The notes below the pieces were generated by a model. The model was not told the DNA's origin. It was given only the letters and a program-made list of their open reading frames with translations, and ran no database searches. A stretch of 52,331 nt of DNA from Sphingobacteriales bacterium (GTDB taxonomy: Bacteria > Bacteroidota > Bacteroidia > Chitinophagales > Chitinophagaceae): the NCBI GenBank assembly GCA_004295245.1, contig REAR01000064.1, positions 1 to 52,331 of the forward strand, given 5' to 3'. Positions 1 to 9,018 of the stretch are shown here, in pieces. Position numbers and translations under genes: made by a program. Position 1 is the first letter of the stretch. Each line of letters begins with the position of its first letter.

Positions 1-515
1 AGCCGTTCTGCATTGTTCACGCTGGCGTCGGCACTCATTTTGCTAACTGTTACTTCCAATGTATTTGGCTTATCATAATTCAGCAATGAAGAAATATCAT
101 ATTTAAACCGATAGAAAGCCCCTTGGTGAATAGCACCAGCACTCTTTCCGTTAACCCTTACTTCGGTATCCGTCATGCTGCCGTCAAATACAATGTTTAC
201 CACTTTACCTTTAAAAGATGCAGGCACTTTAAATGCATATTTATATTTTCCCTGCTCATCATAAAACCGTGCGTTCTTACCATTGGTTTTATAATCTCTT
301 CCATAATTATAATTACCAAAGCCTTGTTGCTCCCAGTTGCTGGGCACCTGTATTTTTTTCCACTCGCCACTATTGCGGCCTGCGGTGCAAAAAAAATCCC
401 ACTGCACAGTATGTGCAGCATCGGTGCCACTGAGGTATTGAATTTGCTTTTGTTGGGCGTTTGTAAAGCAAGAAAATAGCGCTATGCAAACAATAGTGAG
501 GATTAACTTATTCAT
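1..515 (-). CDS. Glycoside hydrolase family 2 protein, N-terminal part (partial)
   Basis: The reading frame opens at an ATG at 515 and stays open for 171 codons to the left edge, so only the N-terminus is present. It begins with a Sec-type signal peptide (MNKLILTIVCIALF..., predicted cleavage after TNA). A GH2 sugar-binding (jelly-roll) domain follows, with the pattern VPSNWEQQGFGNYNYG, then a YKYAFKVP strand and FDGSMTDTEVRVNG. This arrangement is typical of periplasmic beta-galactosidase/beta-glucuronidase-like GH2 enzymes in Bacteroidota PULs. The catalytic TIM barrel lies outside the window, so substrate specificity cannot be judged. The gene is separated from the upstream aldo/keto reductase by 220 bp holding a repeat element and a possible operator, so it may have its own promoter. 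Confidence 0.85.
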   Translation of the reverse strand, partial: MNKLILTIVCIALFSCFTNAQQKQIQYLSGTDAAHTVQWDFFCTAGRNSGEWKKIQVPSNWEQQGFGNYNYGRDYKTNGKNARFYDEQGKYKYAFKVPASFKGKVVNIVFDGSMTDTEVRVNGKSAGAIHQGAFYRFKYDISSLLNYDKPNTLEVTVSKMSADASVNNAER

Positions 516-735
516 ACAGCAATAATTAATGCTGTAAATATATTTTATTGAAGAAGGCACATTATCCTGTGCTGTCTGTATTTTTTTGTACCCTGCATTT
601 GTAAAAAACCTAGCATCGTTGCGTCGCACACTGGTGCTTATAGCACCTGTATCAGCAATGCTCAATAAAGCTTTAATTGTACAAGTGAGTGACACAACAA
701 TGCTGAATAATGGAACTGCTGCTTATTACAAAAAA
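516..735. other. Intergenic region between GH2 and aldo/keto reductase
   Basis: Non-coding. It contains a 93-bp inverted-repeat element (612-704) and, nearer the GH2 start, TATCCTG at 563-569 next to CTGTCTGTATTTTT (572-585). A nearly identical CTGTCTGTATTTTT block lies upstream of rhaT. Reading frames crossing this interval have no recognisable homology and are best regarded as chance. Confidence 0.6.
612..704. repeat. Intergenic inverted-repeat element, copy A
   Basis: Two 24-bp arms at 612-635 and 681-704 are inverted repeats matching at 19 of 24 positions. The left arm holds GTTGCGTCGCAC, the reverse of the family core GTGCGACGCAAC. The right arm holds the variant GTGAGTGACACAAC. The segment just before the right arm (CAATGCTCAATA ... 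GTACAAGTG) resembles the same segment of copy C. It lies between two co-directional genes. Confidence 0.8.
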
Positions 736-1752
736 CTACTTCAATATCTCTTCAATTGCAGCCAACTCCTCATTACTAAACTCAATATTATTTGCAGCGG
801 CAATGGAGTTTAGTAACTGCTGCGATGAGCTGGCACCTACTAAAACAGATGTAATGCGTTTATCTTTCAGCAGCCACGCAATGGCCATTTGCGCCATGGT
901 TTGGTTGCGCTGTTGGGCAATAATATTTAGTGCTGCCACTTTGTGTAAAACATTTTCATCCAACCCATTTTCTGTTAAAGCGCCGTTGGGTAGTTTGCGG
1001 CCCACACGAGAATCGGCAGGAATGCCTTTTAAATATTTATCGGTAAGAAGGCCTTGCGCAAGCGGAGAAAATACAATGCAGCCTACGCCGTTTTCATCCA
1101 CCACTTCCAGCAGATTTTTATTTACGGCATCGTTCTTTTTTTCCACCCAACGGTCCAGCATGGAATATTTTGGCTGATGAATTAAACAAGGTGTGCCGAG
1201 TTGCTTTAAAATTTTAAATGCTTCGGCAGCGGTATCTGCCGGATAATTGGAGATGCCTGCATACAAAGCTTTGCCCTGGCGCACTATTAAATCCAGCGCT
1301 GCCATGCTTTCTTCCAATGGTGTATTGGGGTCGGGACGATGATGATAAAAGACATCTACATAATCCAACCCCATTCTTTTTAAACTCTGGTCTAAACTGC
1401 TTGTCAAATATTTTTTACTGCCCCACTCGCCATAAGGTCCGGGCCACATATAATAACCTGCCTTGGTAGCAATAATAATTTCATCCCGGTAAGCAATGAA
1501 ATCTTCTTTATAAATTTTTCCAAAATTTATTTCAGCTTCGCCAACCGGCGGGCCGTAGTTGTTGGCCAAATCAAAATGGGTAATGCCATTATCAAATGCG
1601 GTGCGCAGTGTTTGGCGATATACATTCATGTCATCGGGCTGGCCAAAATTTTGCCAAAGACCTAATGAAATGGAGGGTAATAGAAGGCCGCTTTTTCCGC
1701 TGCGGCGGTATTGCATTTTTGTGTAACGATCTTCTGCTGCAACGTAGCTCAT
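736..1752 (-). CDS. Aldo/keto reductase, YghZ (L-glyceraldehyde-3-phosphate reductase)-like
   Basis: A 338-residue cytoplasmic protein with no signal peptide. The N-terminal DRYTKMQYRRSGKSGLLLP and SLGLWQNFG are characteristic of the YghZ branch of NADPH-dependent aldo/keto reductases. The catalytic tetrad is visible: Asp and Tyr in FDLANNYG, Lys in IATKAGY, His in FYHHRPDP. The length matches the family. The E. coli relative reduces L-glyceraldehyde 3-phosphate and other short aldehydes. Here it starts 4 bp after the last codon of the decayed GH43/117-like gene, so it is probably cotranscribed with the enzyme array. A role in reducing lactaldehyde from rhamnose is possible but inferred only from context. 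Confidence 0.9.
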   Translation of the reverse strand: MSYVAAEDRYTKMQYRRSGKSGLLLPSISLGLWQNFGQPDDMNVYRQTLRTAFDNGITHFDLANNYGPPVGEAEINFGKIYKEDFIAYRDEIIIATKAGYYMWPGPYGEWGSKKYLTSSLDQSLKRMGLDYVDVFYHHRPDPNTPLEESMAALDLIVRQGKALYAGISNYPADTAAEAFKILKQLGTPCLIHQPKYSMLDRWVEKKNDAVNKNLLEVVDENGVGCIVFSPLAQGLLTDKYLKGIPADSRVGRKLPNGALTENGLDENVLHKVAALNIIAQQRNQTMAQMAIAWLLKDKRITSVLVGASSSQQLLNSIAAANNIEFSNEELAAIEEILK

Positions 1753-1756
1753 ACTA

Positions 1757-2686
1757 TCAGGGCTTTTTTAATTTTATGATAACGGGTTTATCCCTGTTGC
1801 AAGTTACTGTTTCGTTGGTATATTCCAGTTCTGCAATTTGTATCACACTTCTTTTATCATTAAAACTTGCTTTAGCAGCTGGGTTTATTTTATTTCTGCC
1901 GGGGTGTGTAAAATAATAAATGTAGGCTTTGCCATCATTCACCACTACATCACAATGGCCACCAATGGCCTGGTCATCTTTTCCGGTGCCGGGGTTTTCT
2001 AAAATAAAAATATTTGTTTTGCCAGTAAAAAACCTTTGGGCCTTCTCCCCTTGTGGCAATAGCTTTGCCTTTATCAACCCAGTTATATAAATCTCTACTA
2101 TCAGCATAGTAAATACTTTTGCCATCCTTTTCGTTATTGTACCACATGCGAAAAAGTGTGTCGTTTATTTTATAAACAGATGCATCAATTACTTTTTCAT
2201 TCACCAATTTTAAAGTGGATTGATAATTCCAGTTTTGTAAATCAGTACTGATTAAATGCACAATTACTCTCGGATGGTTCCAGTCCTTAAAAGTGCCGGG
2301 CACATAAGTAAGATACATGTGGTAAGTACCGTTGCTTTCAATTACATCTGGCGCCCAATGTGTGTAGCCTTCATCAGGACGGTAATTAATATTTGCGGTG
2401 TCAATATATTTCCATTTTTTTCCGTCTTTACTTTCTGCAATGCCAATACGTGTGCCATGCACCCATTGCACAGTAGAATCTTGTATGGATGCCCTGCGGT
2501 TGGTGTACAGCATCCACCATTTCTTTTTTGCTTTGTTGTAAATAATAACCGGATCGGCAGCGCCGATGCAAACGATACACTACTGAGAAATGTTGATAAT
2601 AGTACTAAATGCTGAAGAGTGCGACGCAACAACTGGTGAGTAGCGTAACGATTGCTGGCGTCAGAATAAAAAAAAATGAACCCCAT
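1757..2686 (-). pseudogene. Decayed GH43/GH117-like five-bladed beta-propeller glycosidase
   Basis: One coding sequence appears spread over two frames. The middle part (about 2579-1974) reads IGAADPVIIYNKAKKKWW, MLYTNRRA, GYTHWAPDVIESNGTYHMYL and GEGPKVFYWQNKYF, then stops. The C-terminal part continues in another frame as ILENPGTGKDDQAIGGHCDV and YIYYFTHPGR to the stop at 1757. From memory of the family, about 20 residues that normally join these blocks are missing, so a deletion plus frameshift is likely. At the 5' end the propeller frame has a TAG stop near 2583 and no ATG before 2513. A signal-peptide-like stretch (LVLLSTFLSSVSFA) is in a different frame and runs back into repeat copy B. 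Probably inactive; a sequencing error would explain only one of the lesions. Confidence 0.7.
2611..2661. repeat. Intergenic repeat element, copy B
   Basis: Contains the core GTGCGACGCAAC at 2619-2630, followed by AACTGGTGAG and then TAGCGTAACGATTGCTGG, a degenerate form of the second arm (GCATCGTTGCTACGCTC type, reversed). It sits inside the 5' end of the decayed glycosidase, between the only upstream ATG (2686) and the homologous region. It may have inserted into that gene or arisen beside it. Confidence 0.65.
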
Positions 2687-2692
2687 GAGTTG

Positions 2693-4081
2693 TTATTTAT
2701 AGTTGCGCTTTAACCATTCTTCCGGAACAGGTATAATGCAAATATTCATGCTTCGATTGTCTGCAGAGAGCATAGCGGATTGAATTTGAATTTTTGTGCC
2801 ATCAGGGCTCATAGTAGGATGCGGGTGGTCTGCGGCGGTAGTTTTGTGCCCAGTTGATAACAGCAGCATTTCTTTTGAATGACGATTGATGAGATAAATA
2901 TTCCTTGCAAAATCATCTCCCACCACAAACCTTCCATCAGCAGAACCAGTAACATGCCAAAGGCCGCTACCCGATTTTGTTTGCCCGGCAATTTCCATTT
3001 CTCGGGTACGCAAATTAATAATAGCAAGACCTGTTGGTTTTTCTCTTGTACCAGACGGACCCCATGCAGCATCTTGCCCAGGGTTAGCACCTCCAACATC
3101 GGTGCCTGCTTCAGTAATTTTATTGGTGCCCGAAATTTTTCTGTGGCCCATAATAGCTATCGCTACTTCATCTTTACTGATAACGGCTTCATGCGTTACC
3201 CATTCATACTCGCTTTCTGGATAGAGAGGGCGGAGACCTGTGCCATCACTCATCACCGTCCAGGTACGTTGTGGAGATTTACCGCCGGTCTCCCAACAAA
3301 AAACAATTTCGCCCGGCATCCAAGGATTAGTTTGTATATGTCCAATTTGAAAAGGCACACTCACCACATATTTTAGTTTGCCGGTTTTAATATTCATGGC
3401 GGCAATGCCCGATGGGCCTGCACCCATATTACGCGGACCAAAGTTTTTTTCTAGTGTAGTATTTGCGGGTAAATGTTTTATTGCTTCTTGCTTATTTACT
3501 CTAAAGTAAGCCCACTCTTCACCACCATCCAAGGCCATATCTCCGCCAGCACCCATTTCTTTTGGTGTGGTGCCGCAAATACGTTGGTAATAATCAGCTT
3601 TTTTTAAAGTGCCTGCTTTACTATCAGCAAATAGTTTTTCTAAGTCTACTTCTATAATTTGTACAGGGCGTTGTACGCTTCGCCTTGCAGTATCTGCCGG
3701 TGTAACTGGTATGGTATCTGTTTTTTCGTTCCGCATAAAATACAGCTTCATGCTTTTGCGGGCTATATTTAACATACCGGTGTAACCACCTTCTGTTACC
3801 TGTACCATATCTCCCGTGTTTTCATGTACCGCCATTGCTTCACCCTTTACACGGTTGCTGCGAAAGATAAGCCATTGTCCGTCACTCGTCCATTGGTTAT
3901 GTGTTTGATAAATTTTACTATCGCCGCTTTGTGTGCTTGTTAAGAAAGTGAGCATGGTGCCTGTAACAGGATCTTTAACAATTTTCTTTTCAGACGGAAA
4001 TTGTTTACCTATTTGTGCTTGTGTAGTGGCTGCCACCACAAAAAGCACACACAAATACAAACATATTTTGAATAGTTTCAT
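2693..4081 (-). CDS. Oligogalacturonate lyase-like beta-propeller (PL22-related)
   Basis: 462 residues with a signal peptide (MKLFKICLYLCVLFVV..., cleavage near TTQAQ). A TolB-like propeller follows, starting GKQFPSEKKIVKDPVTG with QWTSDGQWLIFRSNR, VTEGGYTGMLNIA and, near the C-terminus, DHPHPTMSPDGTKIQIQS. The paired His of HPHP and the preceding polar residues correspond to the metal-binding region of PL22 oligogalacturonide lyases, which cleave short (unsaturated) galacturonides by beta-elimination. It is divergent from the second PL22 protein at 9019-10260, so the two may differ in substrate. The ATG directly follows the stop codon of the GH106 gene with no gap, indicating translational coupling. 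Confidence 0.75.
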   Translation of the reverse strand: MKLFKICLYLCVLFVVAATTQAQIGKQFPSEKKIVKDPVTGTMLTFLTSTQSGDSKIYQTHNQWTSDGQWLIFRSNRVKGEAMAVHENTGDMVQVTEGGYTGMLNIARKSMKLYFMRNEKTDTIPVTPADTARRSVQRPVQIIEVDLEKLFADSKAGTLKKADYYQRICGTTPKEMGAGGDMALDGGEEWAYFRVNKQEAIKHLPANTTLEKNFGPRNMGAGPSGIAAMNIKTGKLKYVVSVPFQIGHIQTNPWMPGEIVFCWETGGKSPQRTWTVMSDGTGLRPLYPESEYEWVTHEAVISKDEVAIAIMGHRKISGTNKITEAGTDVGGANPGQDAAWGPSGTREKPTGLAIINLRTREMEIAGQTKSGSGLWHVTGSADGRFVVGDDFARNIYLINRHSKEMLLLSTGHKTTAADHPHPTMSPDGTKIQIQSAMLSADNRSMNICIIPVPEEWLKRNYK

Positions 4082-6835
4082 TTACTGAAGTGGTATTAAT
4101 TTTACGGTACCCCCAAGGCCAGAAGGCAATACTTTCCAATTTGAAGCATCGAAGGGTTTATAATTGATGTTTACAAAATTTATTTCGTGGTAGTTGCGCC
4201 ACACTTCTCCATTACGATCCATCTGACGGATACGATTGGCCATTAGATTACAAACTTCTATACTTATGGTATTGGTGCCTTTTTTTAGGAATTTTCCAAT
4301 CTTTAACTCAAAGGGAAGGCTCCAGATTAAACCGGCCTCTTTGCCATTAACCATAATTCTTGCAGATTCATATAACTGATCTAACTGCAGCAAATAATCG
4401 GTTGCTTTATTTTTTAGTGTAAAACTGGTGGTATAAACGCCCGTGCCACTAAAGAACTGCGTAGCTGTATCTTCAGTAAAATTAGTCCAGGGTTGCAGTG
4501 TGGTTACTGTTTTATTTTTTGGCAAAGAAGGCCCGCCTTCTGCAAAATGCAGTTTCCATATATTTTTTTCCAGGTTGATTGCATGGCCAACCGGTTCTGT
4601 GTATTTCCATTTGGCTTCTTTTGCAACAACATGATAGTTGGAGCGAACAATAATAGACTGCCCTGATTTCAGTTGCATTCTTAGTTTAACAGCATTCCCC
4701 TCTTTTTGAAACGGCACCCTGCCAGTTTCGCCATTTAGTGGATTTATAAATACAATACTATTGGAGTTGGTATTTAGTTGTATTGTTTCATCAATATCTT
4801 TTGCTGTATTGTTTGCAATAAAATAATACAAAGAATCGCCCTGTCGCCTTTTTATAAACTTTAAACCCAATGCAGCCATTTTCTCATTGCTTGTCCATTT
4901 TATATATTCCAATGCCTTTGCAATGTCATTACTTAAAATAATTTTTCCGCCTGTTTTTAAGCTAGTTTCATTAATACCTTCTGCTACTTGTTTAAAATTC
5001 AGGCTATCTATTAAATGGCGCAATGCTGCCCTTTCTTTGCTAAGGCTATTAAAACCGGGCACATCTTGCGGCAAAGACTGAAAAATTACATACTCAGTGT
5101 TTACACCAAGTGTTACAATATTTCTTAAGGTACTTACAGGCATTCGCTGGCATTCTGGTACAATAATAATTTGCCTGCTTTTTTTATAAAAGGGTGCATT
5201 GGCCGCTCTTTTGGCCAGCATTTCATCGCTTAAAAAATCTACTTCATAGCCGTTATTCTGAAGTTGCGTAACATTTTTATAAAAGGCAGTTGGGTGCAGC
5301 CATTTTTCAATACTATGTACGCCTAATGGCATATCAAGCCCGTTTGCATTGTGCCAAACATCATATACCGGCCAATAAATTTTTACTGTATTATAATCTG
5401 AGTTGCCCGCCTGTAAAACAGCCTGGCAGCGGGCTATATATTCATTAAGGCCTTTTAAATGTTTCCAGATACTGTTATGCGGCACAAAGTTTACCGATGC
5501 ATAAAATAACCATCCCGGAAATTTAACATCGGCAGGTGTGTAGGTTGTGCCATGATAAAAAACGTGGTTAACACCAGAAAGAAACACCTGGTCTAACTCT
5601 GGCTTGCATTGGCTCCAGGCTGTTTTAAAATGCTCACCCAACCAAGTAAAAGTTTCGCTGCTGGTAAGTGGCTTGTTATATTCATGTGCCGCACTGCTGG
5701 CAAATTTCAGCATAATTGGATCGGGGTCTACATTACGGATATCGGCACTGTCTCTTCTTAATCCTTTTACTGCAAAATAACTGCTGCCAAAAGTTTCGCA
5801 CTCCGGTATATCAAATGCCCCATACAAATCGAGCAGATTACCCGGAGAACCATGCGCCTGATTAACAGATTTTGTATTTCGCTTATTTGTCCATGCAGTA
5901 AATACGGAGGAAAAATTTTGCAGCATCAGGTCAGCAATAGTTTCTCTATAATCACTTTTTATTCTTGCCACCGTATCGTTTAGCAGTGTGCCGGTAAGCT
6001 GAGGTAAATAATTTCTTAAATCATACCCTCTGCGGGTTTTAAACTCATTAAAAAACTGTGGCGTCCAATCTGCATTATATACTTCGTAGCTATCATTAAA
6101 AAAAGCTTTCACCCCGTGCGATGTATTACCAAATGCCGTATCAAATATTTTAAAATAGTTAGCGGTGGCTGTTGCACTAAAATGATCAATAGTAAACCCT
6201 TCTCCGCCGGGTGCAGCCCTTTTTACTGCCTGTTTGGTTTTACCGGTAAATGCAGCAATTATTTCCATATCAGCATTAGCGGTATAATTTAGCAACCCAT
6301 CAGCCTGCAGTTTATCAGACAAATCAATGATCTCTCCATTCTCTTTATATCCTACCAATGCGCTGAGTATTGCAATTTCTTTTTGCTTTATATCATTCAC
6401 TTCAATTTTATCTGCCAGTTTTTCATTTGCTTTTAACGTGTACTTTTGAACAATCAGTTTACTGGCAGCATCTTCTTTTGTTACATGCGTTCCCCCAATT
6501 GGCCAACCAGTGCCTACTGATATATAAACACCCATGTTTAATGCCTGAGCCTGCGCTACTGTATAGTCCAGCAGCCTCATCCACTGCGGAGAGAGGTATT
6601 TTACGTAAGTAGCTTCATACCCTTTGGCTCCATAAATGGGTACAATTTCAACACCTCCAAAACCAGCGCCGGCCATTTGTGTTAATTGCTTTTTTATTCC
6701 AGTTTCATCTACGGCACTGCCCATCCACCACCAACGCGTCCATGGTTTGTTTGCTGATATAAGTCTGTCTGTTTGACTGAACAACGCTTGCCCCCAAAAT
6801 AACAACAAGCAAACCAATACAAATTTCAATTTCAT
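4082..6835 (-). CDS. Alpha-L-rhamnosidase, GH106
   Basis: 917 residues with signal peptide MKLKFVLVCLLLFWGQALFS. The N-terminus of the mature protein carries the GH106 hallmark NKPWTRWWWMGSAVD and GGVEIVPIYGAKGYE, then a TIM-barrel region with VYISVGTGWPIGG, SYEVYNADWTPQFFNEFKTR and TSSETFTWLGEH. A C-terminal galactose-binding-like sandwich ends in EVWRNYHEINFVNINYKPFD. GH106 enzymes remove terminal alpha-L-rhamnose from pectins (RG-I, RG-II) or flavonoids. In this locus it would feed the rhamnose operon 35 kb upstream. Its stop codon abuts the start of the next gene. The 101-bp upstream gap holds repeat copy C. Strong family match; linkage specificity is not readable. Confidence 0.93.
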   Translation of the reverse strand: MKLKFVLVCLLLFWGQALFSQTDRLISANKPWTRWWWMGSAVDETGIKKQLTQMAGAGFGGVEIVPIYGAKGYEATYVKYLSPQWMRLLDYTVAQAQALNMGVYISVGTGWPIGGTHVTKEDAASKLIVQKYTLKANEKLADKIEVNDIKQKEIAILSALVGYKENGEIIDLSDKLQADGLLNYTANADMEIIAAFTGKTKQAVKRAAPGGEGFTIDHFSATATANYFKIFDTAFGNTSHGVKAFFNDSYEVYNADWTPQFFNEFKTRRGYDLRNYLPQLTGTLLNDTVARIKSDYRETIADLMLQNFSSVFTAWTNKRNTKSVNQAHGSPGNLLDLYGAFDIPECETFGSSYFAVKGLRRDSADIRNVDPDPIMLKFASSAAHEYNKPLTSSETFTWLGEHFKTAWSQCKPELDQVFLSGVNHVFYHGTTYTPADVKFPGWLFYASVNFVPHNSIWKHLKGLNEYIARCQAVLQAGNSDYNTVKIYWPVYDVWHNANGLDMPLGVHSIEKWLHPTAFYKNVTQLQNNGYEVDFLSDEMLAKRAANAPFYKKSRQIIIVPECQRMPVSTLRNIVTLGVNTEYVIFQSLPQDVPGFNSLSKERAALRHLIDSLNFKQVAEGINETSLKTGGKIILSNDIAKALEYIKWTSNEKMAALGLKFIKRRQGDSLYYFIANNTAKDIDETIQLNTNSNSIVFINPLNGETGRVPFQKEGNAVKLRMQLKSGQSIIVRSNYHVVAKEAKWKYTEPVGHAINLEKNIWKLHFAEGGPSLPKNKTVTTLQPWTNFTEDTATQFFSGTGVYTTSFTLKNKATDYLLQLDQLYESARIMVNGKEAGLIWSLPFELKIGKFLKKGTNTISIEVCNLMANRIRQMDRNGEVWRNYHEINFVNINYKPFDASNWKVLPSGLGGTVKLIPLQ

Positions 6836-6858
6836 ATATTCTGTTTTTCTCTCTTACA

Positions 6859-6930
6859 ATGCTGAATACACTATCTGCAGTACAAGTGTGCGACGCAACC
6901 ACTGCTGCTGGTTTTACCATAGCTGGCTAC
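6859..6930. repeat. Intergenic repeat element, copy C
   Basis: Core GTGCGACGCAAC at 6888-6899 in the context GTACAAGTG...CGCAACCACTGCTGC, then GGTTTTACCATAGCTGGCTAC. The tail ACTGCTG..GGTT..ACCAT..CTGGCTAC is also found in copies E and H, so this is a good reference for the left half-unit. It lies in the 101-bp gap between GH127 and GH106. Confidence 0.8.
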
Positions 6931-6936
6931 AAAAAA

Positions 6937-8943
6937 TTAATGTGCTAGTATTAAAACGTCTGCAATTTTTTCTGGTAACCATACCGTCATTTCGCCCCTA
7001 CCACGGTTAGCCCAAGCATAATAAGGTATGGCTGTAAATGGTTGAGTTTGCGTTTGCACACTATTGGCTGCGGTATTGGTTACAACGGCAATGGCGTTTC
7101 CCTGCAAAGTTATTACACCATTTAACAAATTGCTGTTATAAACCGCCGTTAACGATTGGTTGGCTGGTAATACCAGGTTTGTGGTGCTGCCATTATTATC
7201 AGCCCACTCTGCGCAGTACACCAACGGGCCACGCTGCAAACTCACTAAGCCCTTATTATTTATTAGTGCCTCACTACTGGCTACTCTTTTAATATCCATG
7301 GGCAATAGCATTTCCACTACATCATTTTTTTTCCAGCTGCGGTTAATGGCCACATAGCCATTTTGCAATGTGTAATTAATTGCAACGCCATTTACTTTTA
7401 TAATAACTGGCGCACTGTTACTGTTTTGATAATGATATAAACTGGAAGGCATTGGCTGTTGCTGCGCCCAACCAGGCACCCGAACCAGTAAACTAAATGG
7501 CGTTGTTGTTTTTGGGCTAATGATAAACTTTAAATTTCCATCCCACGGGTAATTATTTTGCTGCTCAATGGTAACCTGCTTTTTGTTTACCACTATTTGT
7601 GCACTACTATTGGCAAATAGGTTTACATATAGTTTATCAGCTGCAATTGCATACATATAACCGGGCATACTGGGTAACAAACGACAAATATTGGTAGGAC
7701 AGCAACTGCAATCAAACCAACCGCTCCGTTCTGCTTCCAGATGTTTATGTGTAAGCCGGTGATTTACTTCCATGGCGTTGGTATAAAAAAAAGATTTACC
7801 ATCTAACCCAACACCTGATATTAATCCGTTGTATAAAATACGTTCCAACACATCCACATATTTAGCATCTCCGTGCAATTGAAACATACGCTGGTTCCAA
7901 TACACATTGGCAATGGCAGCGCAGGTTTCATTGTAAGCAGTAGTATTGGGCAACTCAAAATTTTCCCCGTAACGTTCGCCACTGCCAATAGCCCCCGCAC
8001 CGCCCTGTACATAGAATTTTTTATTTACCATATTTAACCAGATGCTGTCAATTGCATCCAGCATTGCTTTATCGCCGGTTAACGCTGCAATATCAGCAAC
8101 TGCTGCATACAAATAACCAGCTCTTACGGCATGGCCTGTTGCTTCGCGTTGTGCTGTTACAGGAATATTATCCTGCCAGTAGGCCCCATTCTTCCATTGA
8201 TCTTTGCTCTTGCTATCATATCCTGCATAGTGTCCTCTTTCTTCAATAAAATATTTTGCTGTTTCCAGGTATTCTTTTTTTCCTGTAATGCGGTAGAGCT
8301 TTACCAATCCCATTTCTACCACCTGATGGCCGGGGGCCATGTGCATTTTATCTTTTCCAAAAACATGGCAAACCAAATCGGCATTCTTAAGTGCAATATT
8401 TAAAAAATTCTTTTTCCCTGTTGCCATAAAATGCGCCACCGCTGCTTCAAACATATGACCGCTATTATATAATTCATGGCTCAGTTCTCTTTCTTTTACC
8501 CAACGCTCATTACCCGACCATGCATGCGGGTTTTTAGGATCAATAGTACGTGCCGTGTATAAATAACCATCCGGTTCCTGCGCAGCGGCCACAATGGCAA
8601 TTAAAGAATCCATATAAGAATCCAGTTTTTTATCCGGAAACAAACTGATGGAAAAAGAAGCCCCTTCAATTGTTTTATAAATATCAGTATCGTCAAAAGG
8701 AAAGGTGGTACAAAACTTACCCGTTTTGGTTGCTGCCATTAAAAAATTCTTTATACGTCCTGTTTTATCACATCGTTCAAACGATGCCGGAATGGTTACC
8801 GTGTGATTAATTTTTATACGTGGCAACCAAAAATTATCGGTAAGCTTTACATTGGTAAAAGGCACCGGCGTATAAGTATAATCGGTTTGCTGTGCGGTAG
8901 CTGTTATGCCACATAATAAAAATGCAATTACAAGTATTCTCAC
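6937..8943 (-). CDS. GH127 beta-L-arabinofuranosidase-type enzyme (DUF1680)
   Basis: 668 residues with signal peptide MRILVIAFLLCGITATAQ. The body matches the GH127 (alpha/alpha)6-barrel family: VKLTDNFWLPRIKINHTVT at the start, GHAVRAGYLYAAVADIA, NETCAAIANVYWNQRMFQL and WFDCSCCPTNICRLLPS around residue 420. The Cys-rich CSCC motif holds the zinc ligands and the unusual Cys nucleophile of this family. GH127 members hydrolyse beta-L-arabinofuranosides, and some remove aceric acid from RG-II, so either pectic role is possible. It follows the PL22 gene with a 75-bp gap carrying repeat copy D. Confidence 0.92.
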   Translation of the reverse strand: MRILVIAFLLCGITATAQQTDYTYTPVPFTNVKLTDNFWLPRIKINHTVTIPASFERCDKTGRIKNFLMAATKTGKFCTTFPFDDTDIYKTIEGASFSISLFPDKKLDSYMDSLIAIVAAAQEPDGYLYTARTIDPKNPHAWSGNERWVKERELSHELYNSGHMFEAAVAHFMATGKKNFLNIALKNADLVCHVFGKDKMHMAPGHQVVEMGLVKLYRITGKKEYLETAKYFIEERGHYAGYDSKSKDQWKNGAYWQDNIPVTAQREATGHAVRAGYLYAAVADIAALTGDKAMLDAIDSIWLNMVNKKFYVQGGAGAIGSGERYGENFELPNTTAYNETCAAIANVYWNQRMFQLHGDAKYVDVLERILYNGLISGVGLDGKSFFYTNAMEVNHRLTHKHLEAERSGWFDCSCCPTNICRLLPSMPGYMYAIAADKLYVNLFANSSAQIVVNKKQVTIEQQNNYPWDGNLKFIISPKTTTPFSLLVRVPGWAQQQPMPSSLYHYQNSNSAPVIIKVNGVAINYTLQNGYVAINRSWKKNDVVEMLLPMDIKRVASSEALINNKGLVSLQRGPLVYCAEWADNNGSTTNLVLPANQSLTAVYNSNLLNGVITLQGNAIAVVTNTAANSVQTQTQPFTAIPYYAWANRGRGEMTVWLPEKIADVLILAH

Positions 8944-8980
8944 GTTATTTACTTTTTTGGTCTGAACATTTATTCTTTGT

Positions 8981-9012
8981 GCTGCATTGGTTGCGTCGCA
9001 CCCTTCAGCTGT
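8981..9012. repeat. Intergenic repeat fragment, copy D
   Basis: Contains GTTGCGTCGCAC at 8990-9001 (reverse orientation of the core), followed by CCTTCAGCTG. Only one arm is recognisable; the 75-bp gap between PL22 and GH127 leaves little room for a full unit. Confidence 0.7.
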
Positions 9013-9018
9013 TTAATA

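Noticed and set aside
123-479. Plus-strand frame of 118 codons opposite the GH2 start
   Set aside because: It is antisense to a clearly recognisable GH2 domain that runs off the window edge.
1974-2125. Programmed frameshift in the GH43/117-like gene
   Set aside because: Besides the frame change, a block of residues normally present appears to be missing and the 5' end is also broken, so decay is simpler; no clear slippery site with a downstream structure was seen.
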